A DNA stretch of 49,547 nt from an uncultured Actinomycetes bacterium (GTDB lineage Bacteria; Actinomycetota; Actinomycetes; Nanopelagicales; Nanopelagicaceae), in NCBI GenBank assembly GCA_903827345.1, contig CAIKID010000048.1:1-49547 (forward strand). Reading direction: 5' to 3'. A program made the translations under genes and the position numbers. The notes beneath the pieces are model-generated. The model was given only the letters and a program-made list of their open reading frames with translations. It did not search any database and was not told the origin of the DNA. Positions 25,079 through 34,242 of this stretch are shown piece after piece (the stretch's first letter is position 1; every line of letters begins with the position of its first letter).

Positions 25079-25668
25079 AGAGTGCCCTTTGTGGATGGAA
25101 TGCCAGTTGTGCGACCATCGATAGCGACGGCATCGCGCAGCGCGCGAGCAACGGCCTTGAATTGCGCTTCAAAGACGTGATGAGCATTTCGGCCTTCAAG
25201 TACTCGGATATGCAAGGCGATGCGCGCTTCAGCGACAATGGACTCCCAGATGTGACGCCCTAGAGTCGTGTCAAACGTACCAATCAACTCCACGATCTCT
25301 GGTTGACGGTGCACCAGATACGGACGGCCAGAAAGATCTACTGCAGCCTGCACAAGAACTTCATCAAGCGGAACCATTGCATCACCGAAGCGACGGATTC
25401 CTGCTTTATCTCCTAGCGCCTCGCGCAACGCTTGACCGAAGGCGAGAGAAGTATCTTCCACGGTGTGATGCGAATCGACATCGACATCACCAGTTGTCTT
25501 CACAGTGAGATCAAAACCAGCATGCTTACCAAGCTGCGAAAGCATATGTTCGAAGAAGGGAACTCCGGTCTGGATATCGATGAGCCCAGAACCATCAAGA
25601 TTTAGTTGCACAAAGACATCAGACTCTTTGGTCTGGCGTTTAACTGTCGCAATGCGAGGTGCGGTCAT
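25075..25668 (-). CDS. hisB: Imidazoleglycerol-phosphate dehydratase
   Basis: The 197-residue monofunctional enzyme lacks the phosphatase domain found in enteric HisB. It dehydrates imidazole glycerol phosphate to imidazole acetol phosphate. Metal-binding motifs are FFEHMLSQLGKH (His41), DSHHTVEDTSLAFGQAL (His67, His68, Glu71) and, near the C-terminus, NAHHVFEAQFKA. A GGAAG precedes ATG 25668. Histidinol-phosphate phosphatase must come from another locus. Confidence 0.96.
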   Translation of the reverse strand: MTAPRIATVKRQTKESDVFVQLNLDGSGLIDIQTGVPFFEHMLSQLGKHAGFDLTVKTTGDVDVDSHHTVEDTSLAFGQALREALGDKAGIRRFGDAMVPLDEVLVQAAVDLSGRPYLVHRQPEIVELIGTFDTTLGRHIWESIVAEARIALHIRVLEGRNAHHVFEAQFKAVARALRDAVAIDGRTTGIPSTKGTL

Positions 25669-25695
25669 GAGAGTCTTCCTTCGGTAGAGGGGGAA

Positions 25696-26799
25696 TTATT
25701 CCGCAATTTCGCGGAGCGCCGCGATGAATTGCGCATTTTCTGCAGGAGTACCTATCGTCACGCGCAAGAACCCGCGCAGACCGATATCTCGAATCAATAT
25801 TCCGCGGTCAAGAAAATCTTGCCATAAGACGCTCGCCTCTCCGCTAAATCCAGTGAAGAGGAGGAAGTTGGCAGAACTTGGCACTACCCGATAACCGACA
25901 TCAATGATGGCGCTGGCTGCACGCTCTCGCTCGGCAATCAATAGTTCGATCTCTGATTGCATCACAGGAGCAAATTCCAGCGCCGTCTCGGCGGCCACCT
26001 GGGTGAGAGAGCTGAGGTGATACGGAAGGCGAGTAATCAGCGCAGCGTGAACAACGGCGGGTTTCGCAATGAGATATCCGGTGCGCGCGCCAGCAAAGGC
26101 GAAGGCCTTACTCATTGTCCGTACGACAACCACATGGGGAAAATCCGCTAAGAGCGTTACCGCGGACGGTTCCTCGGAAAATTCAGCATAGGCCTCATCG
26201 ACGATGAATAATCCGCCGACCGACCCGGTCGCTTCCGCAAGTTCCTTAAGGTCTGCTATCGAAGTTGCAGTTCCCGATGGGTTATTGGGAGTCGCAACGA
26301 AGACCAGGTGGGGAGATTTCTCGCGAATCAGTTTCTTTGCCTTAGCAATATCTATTCCAAAATCTTCATCGCGGCTTCCGGCAAACCAAGGTGTCTTCGT
26401 AATTTGCGCGATCAGTGGATGAACGGAGTAGGACGGAATGAATCCCATTGAGAGATGATCCGCTCCCCCGCAAGAGAGAAAGAGTGTCTGCAAAATTTCA
26501 TTCGAACCATTTGCGGCCCAAATATTCTCTTCGCTCAGTTCCACGCCAGTGCTTTGAGTGATGTAATGAGCCAATTTTTGGCGAAGCCCGTGGGCATCGC
26601 GATCTGGATATCGATTGAGGTTTGCAATTACCTCAGCGAGTCTCGTGGACATAGCCTCCACTACTTCAGTGGGAAGGGGGAAAGGGTTCTCGTTGGTGTT
26701 AAGCGCGACGACGCCTTCTATCTGTGGCGCTCCGTATGGTGAGATATTACGTAGGTCGCTGCGTAGCGGCAACCAGTAAGGCCATTGTGATTGAACCAT
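25696..26799 (-). CDS. hisC: Histidinol-phosphate aminotransferase
   Basis: This 367-residue class I/II PLP aminotransferase converts imidazole acetol phosphate to histidinol phosphate. The N-terminal SPYGAPQIEGVVALNTNENP is typical. The PLP Lys231 is in TMSKAFAFAGARTGYLI, with PNNPSG (171-176) and FIVDEAYAEF (198-207) as cofactor contacts. The ATG overlaps the hisD stop as TAATG. It lies 27 bases before hisB. Confidence 0.95.
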   Translation of the reverse strand: MVQSQWPYWLPLRSDLRNISPYGAPQIEGVVALNTNENPFPLPTEVVEAMSTRLAEVIANLNRYPDRDAHGLRQKLAHYITQSTGVELSEENIWAANGSNEILQTLFLSCGGADHLSMGFIPSYSVHPLIAQITKTPWFAGSRDEDFGIDIAKAKKLIREKSPHLVFVATPNNPSGTATSIADLKELAEATGSVGGLFIVDEAYAEFSEEPSAVTLLADFPHVVVVRTMSKAFAFAGARTGYLIAKPAVVHAALITRLPYHLSSLTQVAAETALEFAPVMQSEIELLIAERERAASAIIDVGYRVVPSSANFLLFTGFSGEASVLWQDFLDRGILIRDIGLRGFLRVTIGTPAENAQFIAALREIAE

Positions 26800-28130
26800 T
26801 AGTTCTTCTCCTCAAAGCGTGCGCTCATCGCTTCGCCGTGAGCCGGCAAATCTTCTGCATTGGCGAGTGTAATTACCGTAGCGGCAATATCCATAAACGA
26901 GCTCTCGTCATACTCGATAAAGTTAACGCCTTTAAGAAATGTTTGAACGGATAATCCACTCGAGTGGCAGGCACAACCACCTGTAGGGAGGACATGGTTA
27001 GATCCCGCGGAGTAATCCCCTAGAGAAACCGGCGCAAATCTGCCGAGAAAAACCGCTCCTGCATTACGGATTTCGGAAGCAACAGCCTCCGTCTCCTTGA
27101 CGTGAAGCTCAAGGTGCTCTGCGGCGTAGCCATTCATAACATCAATGCCCTGCTTCATCGAGTCGACGAGCACGATCGCGGATTGCACTCCCGTAAGAGC
27201 AGCTCGAATCCGATCGGAGTGGCGCGTACGGGTGACTCGGATTGCCAGTTCACTTCTTACCTCATCAGCCAGAGTGGTCGATGATGTGACAAGAACCGCG
27301 GCAGCGTTGACATCGTGTTCGGCCTGACTAATTAAATCTGCTGCTACCTCACCTGCGATTGCGCTCTCATCGGCCAAGATTCCTATTTCAGTTGGACCCG
27401 CTTCAGAGTCGATCGCGATCAGTCCGCGCAGCGCACGTTTCGCAGCTGCTACATAAACATTTCCAGGACCGGTCACGAGATCAACTGGTTCGCAGAGTCC
27501 TTCAACTCCGTAGGCGAACATTGCAATTGCTTGCGCTCCTCCGACGGCATAAACCTCATAGATACCCAGGAGGGCGCAGGCGGCGAGAATGGTGGGATGC
27601 GGAAGTCCGTCGAACTCGCGCTGCGGCGGAGATGCCACTGCAATACTTGGAACCCGTGCTATTTGGGCCGGGATGACATTCATTAAGACAGAGCTGGGGT
27701 ACACGGCATTTCCGCCAGGTACATAAAGCCCAACGCGATCCACGGGTATCCATTTTTGAGTAACACTAGCGCCGGCGACCACTTCGGTTCGTTCAGATTT
27801 TCGTGATTGAGATTCATGAACCGCGCGGATGCGTCCGATAGAGATCTCCAGCGCACTCTTTACCGCTGGATCTAAATCTGCCAAGGCTTGATCAATTGCG
27901 CTTTGTGGTACTCGCACATAGAAAGGAGAAATGCCGTCAAACTCCAACGATAATTCTTTGAGAGTCGTCTCATCTCCATTCTTCACACGCTGCAAGATCG
28001 GTTCAACCGCTGCCATTGCATGTGCAACATCGAGCTTCGCACGGGGTATTGCCATCTTGTACTGCGCTTTAGAGAGCGTCTTCCCGCGCAGGTCGATCAG
28101 TGGGATAGCGAAATCAGAAGTCACTCCCAT
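26799..28130 (-). CDS. hisD: Histidinol dehydrogenase
   Basis: This 443-residue zinc enzyme oxidises histidinol to histidine with two NAD+. Landmarks are VDRVGLYVPGGNAVYPSSVL, VTGPGNVYVAAAKRALRG, GPTEIGILADESA, the QAEHDVNAAAVLVT segment and the zinc/substrate region YSAGSNHVLPTGGCA. It is the first his gene. The ATG at 28130 follows a TAGAAT box directly, and GTG 28124 (residue 3) lies 6 bases after it; if the mRNA is leaderless the true start may be that GTG, giving 441 residues. Confidence 0.95.
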   Translation of the reverse strand: MGVTSDFAIPLIDLRGKTLSKAQYKMAIPRAKLDVAHAMAAVEPILQRVKNGDETTLKELSLEFDGISPFYVRVPQSAIDQALADLDPAVKSALEISIGRIRAVHESQSRKSERTEVVAGASVTQKWIPVDRVGLYVPGGNAVYPSSVLMNVIPAQIARVPSIAVASPPQREFDGLPHPTILAACALLGIYEVYAVGGAQAIAMFAYGVEGLCEPVDLVTGPGNVYVAAAKRALRGLIAIDSEAGPTEIGILADESAIAGEVAADLISQAEHDVNAAAVLVTSSTTLADEVRSELAIRVTRTRHSDRIRAALTGVQSAIVLVDSMKQGIDVMNGYAAEHLELHVKETEAVASEIRNAGAVFLGRFAPVSLGDYSAGSNHVLPTGGCACHSSGLSVQTFLKGVNFIEYDESSFMDIAATVITLANAEDLPAHGEAMSARFEEKN

Positions 28131-28136
28131 ATTCTA
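28131..28136 (-). promoter_or_regulatory. Putative -10 box of the his-trp gene run
   Basis: TAGAAT on the minus strand lies between dnaE and hisD. It is followed by 6 bases and then a GTG in the hisD frame, the same spacing as at the polA and thioesterase starts. There is no Shine-Dalgarno for either candidate start. A recognisable -35 box is lacking. Confidence 0.35.
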
Positions 28137-28185
28137 AAGCGTGGCGAGCGAGCCTGTGACCTAATATCGCTGCGCCAAACCTTGG

Positions 28186-31100
28186 TCAGGAGACTAAACA
28201 GTCCGGCCCCAGCACTGATTTCAGATCCGCGCTCAAACTTGGTGAAGCCGTGACGCGCAAATCATCATCAATCTTCATGACTAATCCTTTGCTGCCATCA
28301 TCGAGCTTGAGGTGGACTTCACGCGGGCCGGGATGAGAGCGCAGTATCTCCTTCATGCGATCCACCAGGGGCGCTGTCACTCGAGTGGCGTCGATGGTAA
28401 TTACGAGCGGGCCCGTAGGAGCGCCGGTGACATCGGGAATTGTCATATCGAGCGCTGTGATTCGAGCAGCTTCTTCACGTTTATCGATTCTTCCGCGAAC
28501 AACGATGACGCGGTCTTCCATTAAATTCATGGCGTGGGTCTGATACGTGGCGGCAAAGAAGAGGACATCGACCGCGCCTTCTAGGTCCTCGATGGAGACG
28601 ATTGCCCAGGAATTGCCTTGCTTGGAAACTTTGCGCTGAACTTGCGTGATGAGACCGCCAATGGTGACGATCTGCTCATGCCCGACAGAATCTTCAGCGA
28701 TCTGCGATAACGGCATATCGACCGCTGCGCGCAGAACGTGCTCGATTCCAAGGAGCGGGTGATCTGATACATAGAGCCCAAGCATTTCGCGCTCGTAGGT
28801 GAGTAGAAGATTCTTATCCCACTCATCTTTTGGAATATCTAATTCAACATCACTGACGCTAGTCGATGCCCCGCTGTCAGTACTTCCAAAGAGATCAAAT
28901 TGGCCGATCGCTTCTGCTCGCTTTGCCTCGCTTACTGAATCGATCGCCTCCAGATAGACCATCATGAGTCCACGCCGTGTTGCATCGAGCGAATCGAATG
29001 CGCCAGCTTTGATGAGAGATTCTATGGTCTTCTTGTTGCAGACCTGCTGATCCACCTTCGCCAGGAAGTCGCCGAAGGAAAGGTAACGACCCTTGCTCGC
29101 GCGGTTGGAGACAATTGATCCCACAACGTTCTCTCCTACATTGCGAATTGCAGTCAAACCAAAACGGATATCTGCGCCGAGTGGGGTGTAATCCGATGCT
29201 GACTCATTGACATCAGGCGGCAAGACTTTAATTCCCATGCGGCGGCATTCGTTGAGGTAGAGAGCGCTCTTATCCTTGTCATCTCGCACGCTGGTTAAGA
29301 GGGCGGCCATATATTCAGTGGGGAAATTCGCCTTCAAATAGCCGGTCCAGTATGAGACGAGACCGTACCCAGCAGAGTGGGCTCTATTAAACGCATAATC
29401 CGAGAATGGAATCAAGGTATCCCATAATTTTTTAATAGCGTTTTTACCGAAGCCCCCAGCCACCATTCCTGCTTCGAAATTTACATACTCTTTATCAAGG
29501 ATCTCTTTGTTCTTCTTGCCCATGGCTTTACGCAATAAGTCTGCGCGTCCCAGTGAGAAGCCAGCAACCTTCTGCGCAATTGCCATTACTTGCTCTTGGT
29601 AAACGATCAAACCATAGGTATCGCCCAAAATTTCGGCGAGTGGTTCGGACAACTCTTCGTGAATCGGCTCAACGGGCTTCCGACGATTTTTACGATCGGC
29701 ATAATCGGTATGTGCATTTACACCCATCGGTCCTGGCCGATAAAGCGCGATCACAGCAGAGATATCTTCAAAGGAATCCGGAGCCATCTGGCGAAGCAGC
29801 GCTCGCATCGGACCACCATCAAGCTGGAAGACTCCGAGAGTCTCACCCTTGCCTAAAAGTTCGAAGGTCTTGGGATCATCCAAGGTAAGAAGCGAGAGAT
29901 CTACATCAGCTCCCTTATTTCTTTTTATATTAATGAGACAGTCATCGAGAACTGAAAGGTTGCGCAGGCCCAGGAAATCCATCTTGAGCAATCCCGTTGC
30001 TTCACAAGCGCCCATATCGAATTGGGTAATGATGGCGCCATCGGCCTCACGGCGATGAATTGGAATTACATCAAGGAGTGGTTCCTTACTGAGAATGACA
30101 CCCGCAGCATGTACTCCCCACTGCCGCTTAAGTCCCTCTAATCCGCGCGCAGTATCAACAATTCTTTTAGCGTCGCCATCTGTTTCATAAACCGTACGAA
30201 ACTCTCCCGCCTCGCCATATCGATCATTCTTCGGGTCAAAAATTCCAGAGAGCGTAATGTCCTTGCCCATGATGGTGGGTGGGAGGGCTTTGGTAATTTT
30301 GTCGCCGATGGCATAGGGATAACCCAGGACTCGTGTTGCATCTTTAAGGGCCTGCTTTGACTTGATATTGCTGTATGTAATGATCTGGGCAACTCGATCT
30401 TCACCATACTTATTAGTTGCGTAAGCAATCATCTCGGAGCGGCGGCGCTCATCGAAGTCCAGATCAATATCTGGCATGGAAATACGCTCTGGGTTGAGGA
30501 AGCGCTCGAAGAGCAGACCGTGCTTGATCGGATCGAGGGCGGTGATTCCAAGCGCGTAAGAGACCAGTGAACCAGCAGCCGATCCACGTCCCGGCCCAAC
30601 ACGAATGCCGACCTCGCGGGCATGAGCACAGAGATCTGAAACCACGAGGAAATACCCTGGGAAGCCCATTTTGATCATGACGCTCAACTCGTAGTCCAGA
30701 CGCTCTTGATAAGCAGCCGTCACTTCGCTATTCATGCGATCTGCGAGACCAAGATTTGCAAGTTTTGTGAGCCAAGAATCTTCACTCTCGCCAGCAGGAA
30801 CTTCGAATTGGGGAAGTAAATTTTCGCCTTCGCGCAAAGTCACATCGCAGCGCTCTGCAATCAACAAAGTGTTGTCACAACTCTCTGGGAAATCTCGGAA
30901 AAGTTCGCGCATTTCAGCAGCGCTCTTCAAATAAAACTGATCGTTCTCAAATTTAAAGCGCTTGGGATCTGCCATGGTGGATCCTGATTGCACGCAGAGG
31001 AGCGCTTCATGCGCAATCGAATCTTCATTCTTTGTATAGTGCAGATCATTGGTAGCCAGGAGCGGAAGTCCCAACTCCTTGCCGAGCTTGAGAAGATCCG

Positions 31101-31704
31101 CCTTCACCCTCTTCTCAACATCAATTCCGTGATCCATGATTTCTAGAAAGAAGTTTTCTGGGCCGAAGATATCGCGGAGTTCACTAGCCGCTGTCATCGC
31201 CTCTTTGTACGCACCCATCCGCAATCGAGTTTGGATCTCTCCACCTGGGCACCCGGTCGTGGCGATAATTCCCGTTGCATATTGCGCGAGCAACTCGCGA
31301 TCCATACGAGGCTTGTAATAGAAACCTTCAAGTGAGGCCAGAGACGACAATTTAAAGAGGTTAGAAAGACCTACATTATTTTCGGCGAGCAGGGTCATAT
31401 GTGTGTAGGCGCCGCCACCTGAAACATCATCTTCGCCACCATCGGCCCACTTCACGCGCTTCTTATCGAAGCGGCTCTCGGGAGCCACATATGCTTCAAT
31501 TCCGATAATTGGTTTTACGCCGGCTTTGCGAGCCTGTTTATTAAATTCAAAGGCACCAAATACATTTCCGTGATCTGTGATCGCGATCGCCGGCATCTCT
31601 TGCCTGGCTACCTCTTTGACCAACTCCTCAACGCGCGCGGCACCATCCAGCATCGAATACTCGGTGTGGACATGAAGATGAACGAAATTGGATTTCTGCG
31701 ACAC
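28186..31704 (-). CDS. dnaE: DNA polymerase III alpha subunit
   Basis: This 1172-residue replicative polymerase has an N-terminal PHP domain with the full metal set visible: HLHVH (9-13), Asp20 and Asp44-His45. The domain may therefore act as the proofreading exonuclease, as known for actinobacterial DnaE1. The polymerase core has GPGRGSAAGSLVSYALGIT and the catalytic PDIDLDFDERRR (Asp412, Asp414). An OB-fold region (IGGLITQVQRKVSKQGN) lies near the C-terminus. The start is GTG at 31704 without a clear Shine-Dalgarno, 23 bases after the rluD stop. Confidence 0.97.
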   Translation of the reverse strand: MSQKSNFVHLHVHTEYSMLDGAARVEELVKEVARQEMPAIAITDHGNVFGAFEFNKQARKAGVKPIIGIEAYVAPESRFDKKRVKWADGGEDDVSGGGAYTHMTLLAENNVGLSNLFKLSSLASLEGFYYKPRMDRELLAQYATGIIATTGCPGGEIQTRLRMGAYKEAMTAASELRDIFGPENFFLEIMDHGIDVEKRVKADLLKLGKELGLPLLATNDLHYTKNEDSIAHEALLCVQSGSTMADPKRFKFENDQFYLKSAAEMRELFRDFPESCDNTLLIAERCDVTLREGENLLPQFEVPAGESEDSWLTKLANLGLADRMNSEVTAAYQERLDYELSVMIKMGFPGYFLVVSDLCAHAREVGIRVGPGRGSAAGSLVSYALGITALDPIKHGLLFERFLNPERISMPDIDLDFDERRRSEMIAYATNKYGEDRVAQIITYSNIKSKQALKDATRVLGYPYAIGDKITKALPPTIMGKDITLSGIFDPKNDRYGEAGEFRTVYETDGDAKRIVDTARGLEGLKRQWGVHAAGVILSKEPLLDVIPIHRREADGAIITQFDMGACEATGLLKMDFLGLRNLSVLDDCLINIKRNKGADVDLSLLTLDDPKTFELLGKGETLGVFQLDGGPMRALLRQMAPDSFEDISAVIALYRPGPMGVNAHTDYADRKNRRKPVEPIHEELSEPLAEILGDTYGLIVYQEQVMAIAQKVAGFSLGRADLLRKAMGKKNKEILDKEYVNFEAGMVAGGFGKNAIKKLWDTLIPFSDYAFNRAHSAGYGLVSYWTGYLKANFPTEYMAALLTSVRDDKDKSALYLNECRRMGIKVLPPDVNESASDYTPLGADIRFGLTAIRNVGENVVGSIVSNRASKGRYLSFGDFLAKVDQQVCNKKTIESLIKAGAFDSLDATRRGLMMVYLEAIDSVSEAKRAEAIGQFDLFGSTDSGASTSVSDVELDIPKDEWDKNLLLTYEREMLGLYVSDHPLLGIEHVLRAAVDMPLSQIAEDSVGHEQIVTIGGLITQVQRKVSKQGNSWAIVSIEDLEGAVDVLFFAATYQTHAMNLMEDRVIVVRGRIDKREEAARITALDMTIPDVTGAPTGPLVITIDATRVTAPLVDRMKEILRSHPGPREVHLKLDDGSKGLVMKIDDDLRVTASPSLSADLKSVLGPDCLVS

Positions 31705-31727
31705 GGTTAGCGAGATTACTACTGTGG

Positions 31728-32678
31728 CTAATTCTGACGGCTGTTTTGCTCAAGCTCGTCTAATGAGCGTGTCAGATCTAAGGGGTACTCCGAGGCAAAT
31801 GCCATCTTTGCGCCTGTTACTGGGTGGGTAAATTTAAGTTCACGAGCGTGCAGCCACGGGCGATGGATATTTAAACGGTCGGCAATGGTGTGATCTGCAC
31901 CGTACGTGAGATCGCCGACAAGGGGGTGATGGAGCGCGGCGAAATGCACGCGAATCTGGTGGGTTCGTCCTGTCTCGAGTTCGATCTCGAGGAGTGAGAC
32001 CGCCGGAAAGAGTTCAAGTGAGGTGTAATGGGTGATAGATGGCTTGCCATCCGCCACAACCGCAAAACGATAATCCTCGCGGGGATGGCGATTGATAGGG
32101 GCATCAATTGTTCCCTGCGATGGATCCATATGACCTTGGACCATGGCGTGATAAACCTTTGTGACGGTGCGATCCCTAAATTGATCCTTGAGCGATGCAT
32201 AGGAGACCTCATCTTTGGCAATGACCATCAAGCCGGTGGTTCCTACATCCAGGCGATGAACAACACCTTGTCGCTCTGCGGCACCACTTGTGGATACGTT
32301 ATATCCAGCGGCAATTACTGCGCCGATTACGGTAGGACCTTGCCATCCCGGACTGGGATGCGCAGCAACTCCAGCGGGCTTATTAATGACAATGATGTGT
32401 TCGTCGTTGTAAACGACTTCTAGACCTTCAACGGGAGTTGGTGTCAATTGCGGCGCGCTCTTGGCGGGCGGCATCAAAATCTCGAGTACATCCGCCGTCG
32501 AAACTTTGTCCGACTTAGTAACCGGCTTACCACCGCGAGAAATTTCTTCGTTCTCGATGAGAGAAACAACTACAGAGCGCGAGAGACCCAACATCCGAGC
32601 GAGGGCGGCATCGACGCGATCCTGGTCTAGCCCTTCAGGTATCGAGATCACCTTTAATTCACGTTCAGGGAACGTCAT
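31728..32678 (-). CDS. rluD: RluA/RluD-family 23S rRNA pseudouridine synthase
   Basis: The enzyme has 316 residues. An N-terminal S4 RNA-binding domain (about 15-70) is followed by the synthase domain with HRLDVGTTGLMVIAKDE (catalytic Asp144), and RTHQIRVHFAALHHPLVGD later on. Relatives isomerise uridines in helix 69 of 23S rRNA; the exact target site is not deducible. ATG 32678 was chosen because GAGG precedes it by 7 bases; an adjoining upstream GTG is possible. It overlaps the 3' end of lspA by 14 bases. Confidence 0.93.
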   Translation of the reverse strand: MTFPERELKVISIPEGLDQDRVDAALARMLGLSRSVVVSLIENEEISRGGKPVTKSDKVSTADVLEILMPPAKSAPQLTPTPVEGLEVVYNDEHIIVINKPAGVAAHPSPGWQGPTVIGAVIAAGYNVSTSGAAERQGVVHRLDVGTTGLMVIAKDEVSYASLKDQFRDRTVTKVYHAMVQGHMDPSQGTIDAPINRHPREDYRFAVVADGKPSITHYTSLELFPAVSLLEIELETGRTHQIRVHFAALHHPLVGDLTYGADHTIADRLNIHRPWLHARELKFTHPVTGAKMAFASEYPLDLTRSLDELEQNSRQN

Positions 32679-33189
32679 CACGGGACCTCGGTTTCACATC
32701 GTTTAAAAGGAGAATTGCAATGGTTACTGCAGAGATAACAATAGAGGTATCTGCCAGATTAAATATCGGCCAGTGCGGTAGGCGGATCCAATCAACGACC
32801 TGACCATGCAATAGGTATGGCGGGCGAAAGAAGCGATCCACGAGATTCCCGCTTATGCCACCTAAAAGAAAGCCCAAAGCTATCCCCCATGAGCGTGCGG
32901 TGATCGATTTCGAGAAGAGGAAGATGCCTGCTATTGCCAAGAAGGATAAGAGAGAAAGTAAGACGGTTGCGCTCTGCACCAAGCCGAAAGCTGCTCCTGA
33001 GTTGGCGGTCAATTGCAATTGCAGGAAAGAGCCGAGGATTGGCTTTGGATCCCTCCCCAAGGTATGCAGGGCCAGCGCTTTTGAACCACTATCAATCGCA
33101 ATGATTGCGATGGCAACGGCAAGTAAGGATTTAACTGCTTTACGGTGAGGTGCTGAATTACTCAGCGCCGTTCCTCTTTCTGCTTGCAC
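32665..33189 (-). CDS. lspA: Lipoprotein signal peptidase (signal peptidase II)
   Basis: This membrane aspartyl protease removes signal peptides from diacylated lipoproteins. From GTG 33189 it has 174 residues. Catalytic Asp118 (GNLVDRFFRP) and Asp147 (FNLADTSIVISA) are present, with four membrane helices and the TANSGAAFGL segment. GTG 33189 has no ribosome site and overlaps the zinc-finger gene by 28 bases. A CTG at 33165 forms a CTGA overlap with that gene's stop and has AGAGGA upstream, so it may be the true start (166 residues). No ATG or TTG lies between. Confidence 0.93.
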   Translation of the reverse strand: MQAERGTALSNSAPHRKAVKSLLAVAIAIIAIDSGSKALALHTLGRDPKPILGSFLQLQLTANSGAAFGLVQSATVLLSLLSFLAIAGIFLFSKSITARSWGIALGFLLGGISGNLVDRFFRPPYLLHGQVVDWIRLPHWPIFNLADTSIVISAVTIAILLLNDVKPRSRDDVP

Positions 33190-34058
33190 GCCATGCAGAG
33201 AGTCGCACGCGGGAAGACTTGGAGGCGCGCTTTACCAATCGCGTTTCCACACTCTTCACAACGACCATATGTCTTGGTATCAATTCGCTCGACTGCGCGT
33301 TCGGTCTGCAAGACCATGTCGCGCGCGTTATAAACAAGAGACATCTCATGCTCACGCTCAAAAGTCTTGGTACCTGCATCGGCCTGATCATCGCCGGCTC
33401 CAACGCCCGCAGCAGAGATTAAATCTTGCATCTCGCCCTCGGCTTCGCTTAACTCAGATTTTAAGCGGACCAATTCTTTTGTAAGTTCAGATCGCATCGT
33501 CTTTAACTCGGCTGCGGTCCATGGATTCTCATTTTCATTTACCACCAACGGTGCGGGAGCTCCTTTGATTGGCTTGAGAATGTGGTTGCGCTTGCCACTT
33601 TTAACCGGGCGGGGTGGCGGTGGCATGACTAGGCGCCGCTCTTCAATCACAATTTCCGGGCCGGCATTTACCTCATGCGGCGTAACGGTAATAGTTGTTG
33701 AATCACCGGTCGTGGTGCTCTGCAATTTTGCAGGAAATGGTTTCCCGGGAGCTTTCTTGGCGGGAACCTTCGCTACCGACGGACTCTTTGCCAGGGTGGG
33801 TTTTACAATCTTTGGAGAGCGAGCGGCCACCTTCTTGGCGGATGCGGCTTTGGTCGCTGCCGCTTTCTTGGCGCTACTTGCTACAGGGGCTTTCTTTGCG
33901 GGCACGGTTTTCACTGCTTTCTTAGCCACTAGTTTCTTCGCCACGAGCTTTTTTGCAGGTGGGGACTTTTTAACCGCGCTCTTCTTAGCGATTCCGCTCT
34001 TGGAAATCGCCTTCTTAGCAGGAGCCTTCTTTGCCGTAGGAGTCATATCAATAGTCAC
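33162..34058 (-). CDS. TraR/DksA-family zinc-finger protein with Lys/Ala-rich N-terminal tail
   Basis: The protein has 298 residues in three parts. Residues 8-110 are a low-complexity basic region of repeated AKK/PAKK units, resembling histone H1 or actinobacterial HupB tails. A linker with PPPPRPVKSGKRNH follows. The C-terminal third is a DksA-like coiled coil (ELTKELVRLKSELSEAEGEM) ending in a zinc finger with Cys267, 270, 288 and 291 (CEECG, CMACK). DksA relatives act in the secondary channel of RNA polymerase; the tail suggests DNA or RNA contact as well. The start is GTG 34058, or ATG 34046 in frame. It heads the lspA-rluD-dnaE run, divergent from ileS. Confidence 0.88.
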   Translation of the reverse strand: MTIDMTPTAKKAPAKKAISKSGIAKKSAVKKSPPAKKLVAKKLVAKKAVKTVPAKKAPVASSAKKAAATKAASAKKVAARSPKIVKPTLAKSPSVAKVPAKKAPGKPFPAKLQSTTTGDSTTITVTPHEVNAGPEIVIEERRLVMPPPPRPVKSGKRNHILKPIKGAPAPLVVNENENPWTAAELKTMRSELTKELVRLKSELSEAEGEMQDLISAAGVGAGDDQADAGTKTFEREHEMSLVYNARDMVLQTERAVERIDTKTYGRCEECGNAIGKARLQVFPRATLCMACKQKEERR

Positions 34059-34242
34059 ATCTCTAGTCAGCCCACATATATGTAGCCACCAGAGGCCACC
34101 TTCGTGAGTTACCTGCGAGCGAGAAGGCTAGAGCGAAGAGCGATGAATTACCAACTTCGCCGCGCTAGACTCGCGCTTTCACCACACTTCGGGGGATTTT
34201 TCGGGAAACTCCCGCCTAGAGAGTCGATAGCGAGGATACGAG

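Noticed and set aside
27359..27676. Arg/Leu-rich 105-residue plus-strand frame inside hisD
   Set aside because: It is a shadow of the conserved hisD sequence in another frame, with low-complexity composition and no ribosome site.
29553..29888. 111-residue plus-strand frame inside dnaE
   Set aside because: It lies opposite highly conserved DnaE codons and has no recognisable domain; treated as a shadow frame.
33565..34107. 180-residue plus-strand frame opposite the zinc-finger protein
   Set aside because: It is the complement of the Lys/Ala-repeat tail, producing a hydrophobic-looking Phe/Ala-rich frame by codon bias alone.
34059..34242. Possible T-box riboswitch in the leader of ileS
   Set aside because: Actinobacterial ileS genes often have a T-box, but I find no convincing specifier loop or conserved T-box bulge sequence here, only a small CGGGA/TCCCG hairpin. 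An Infernal search with the T-box model would settle it. The gap also holds the divergent promoters, which I could not place.
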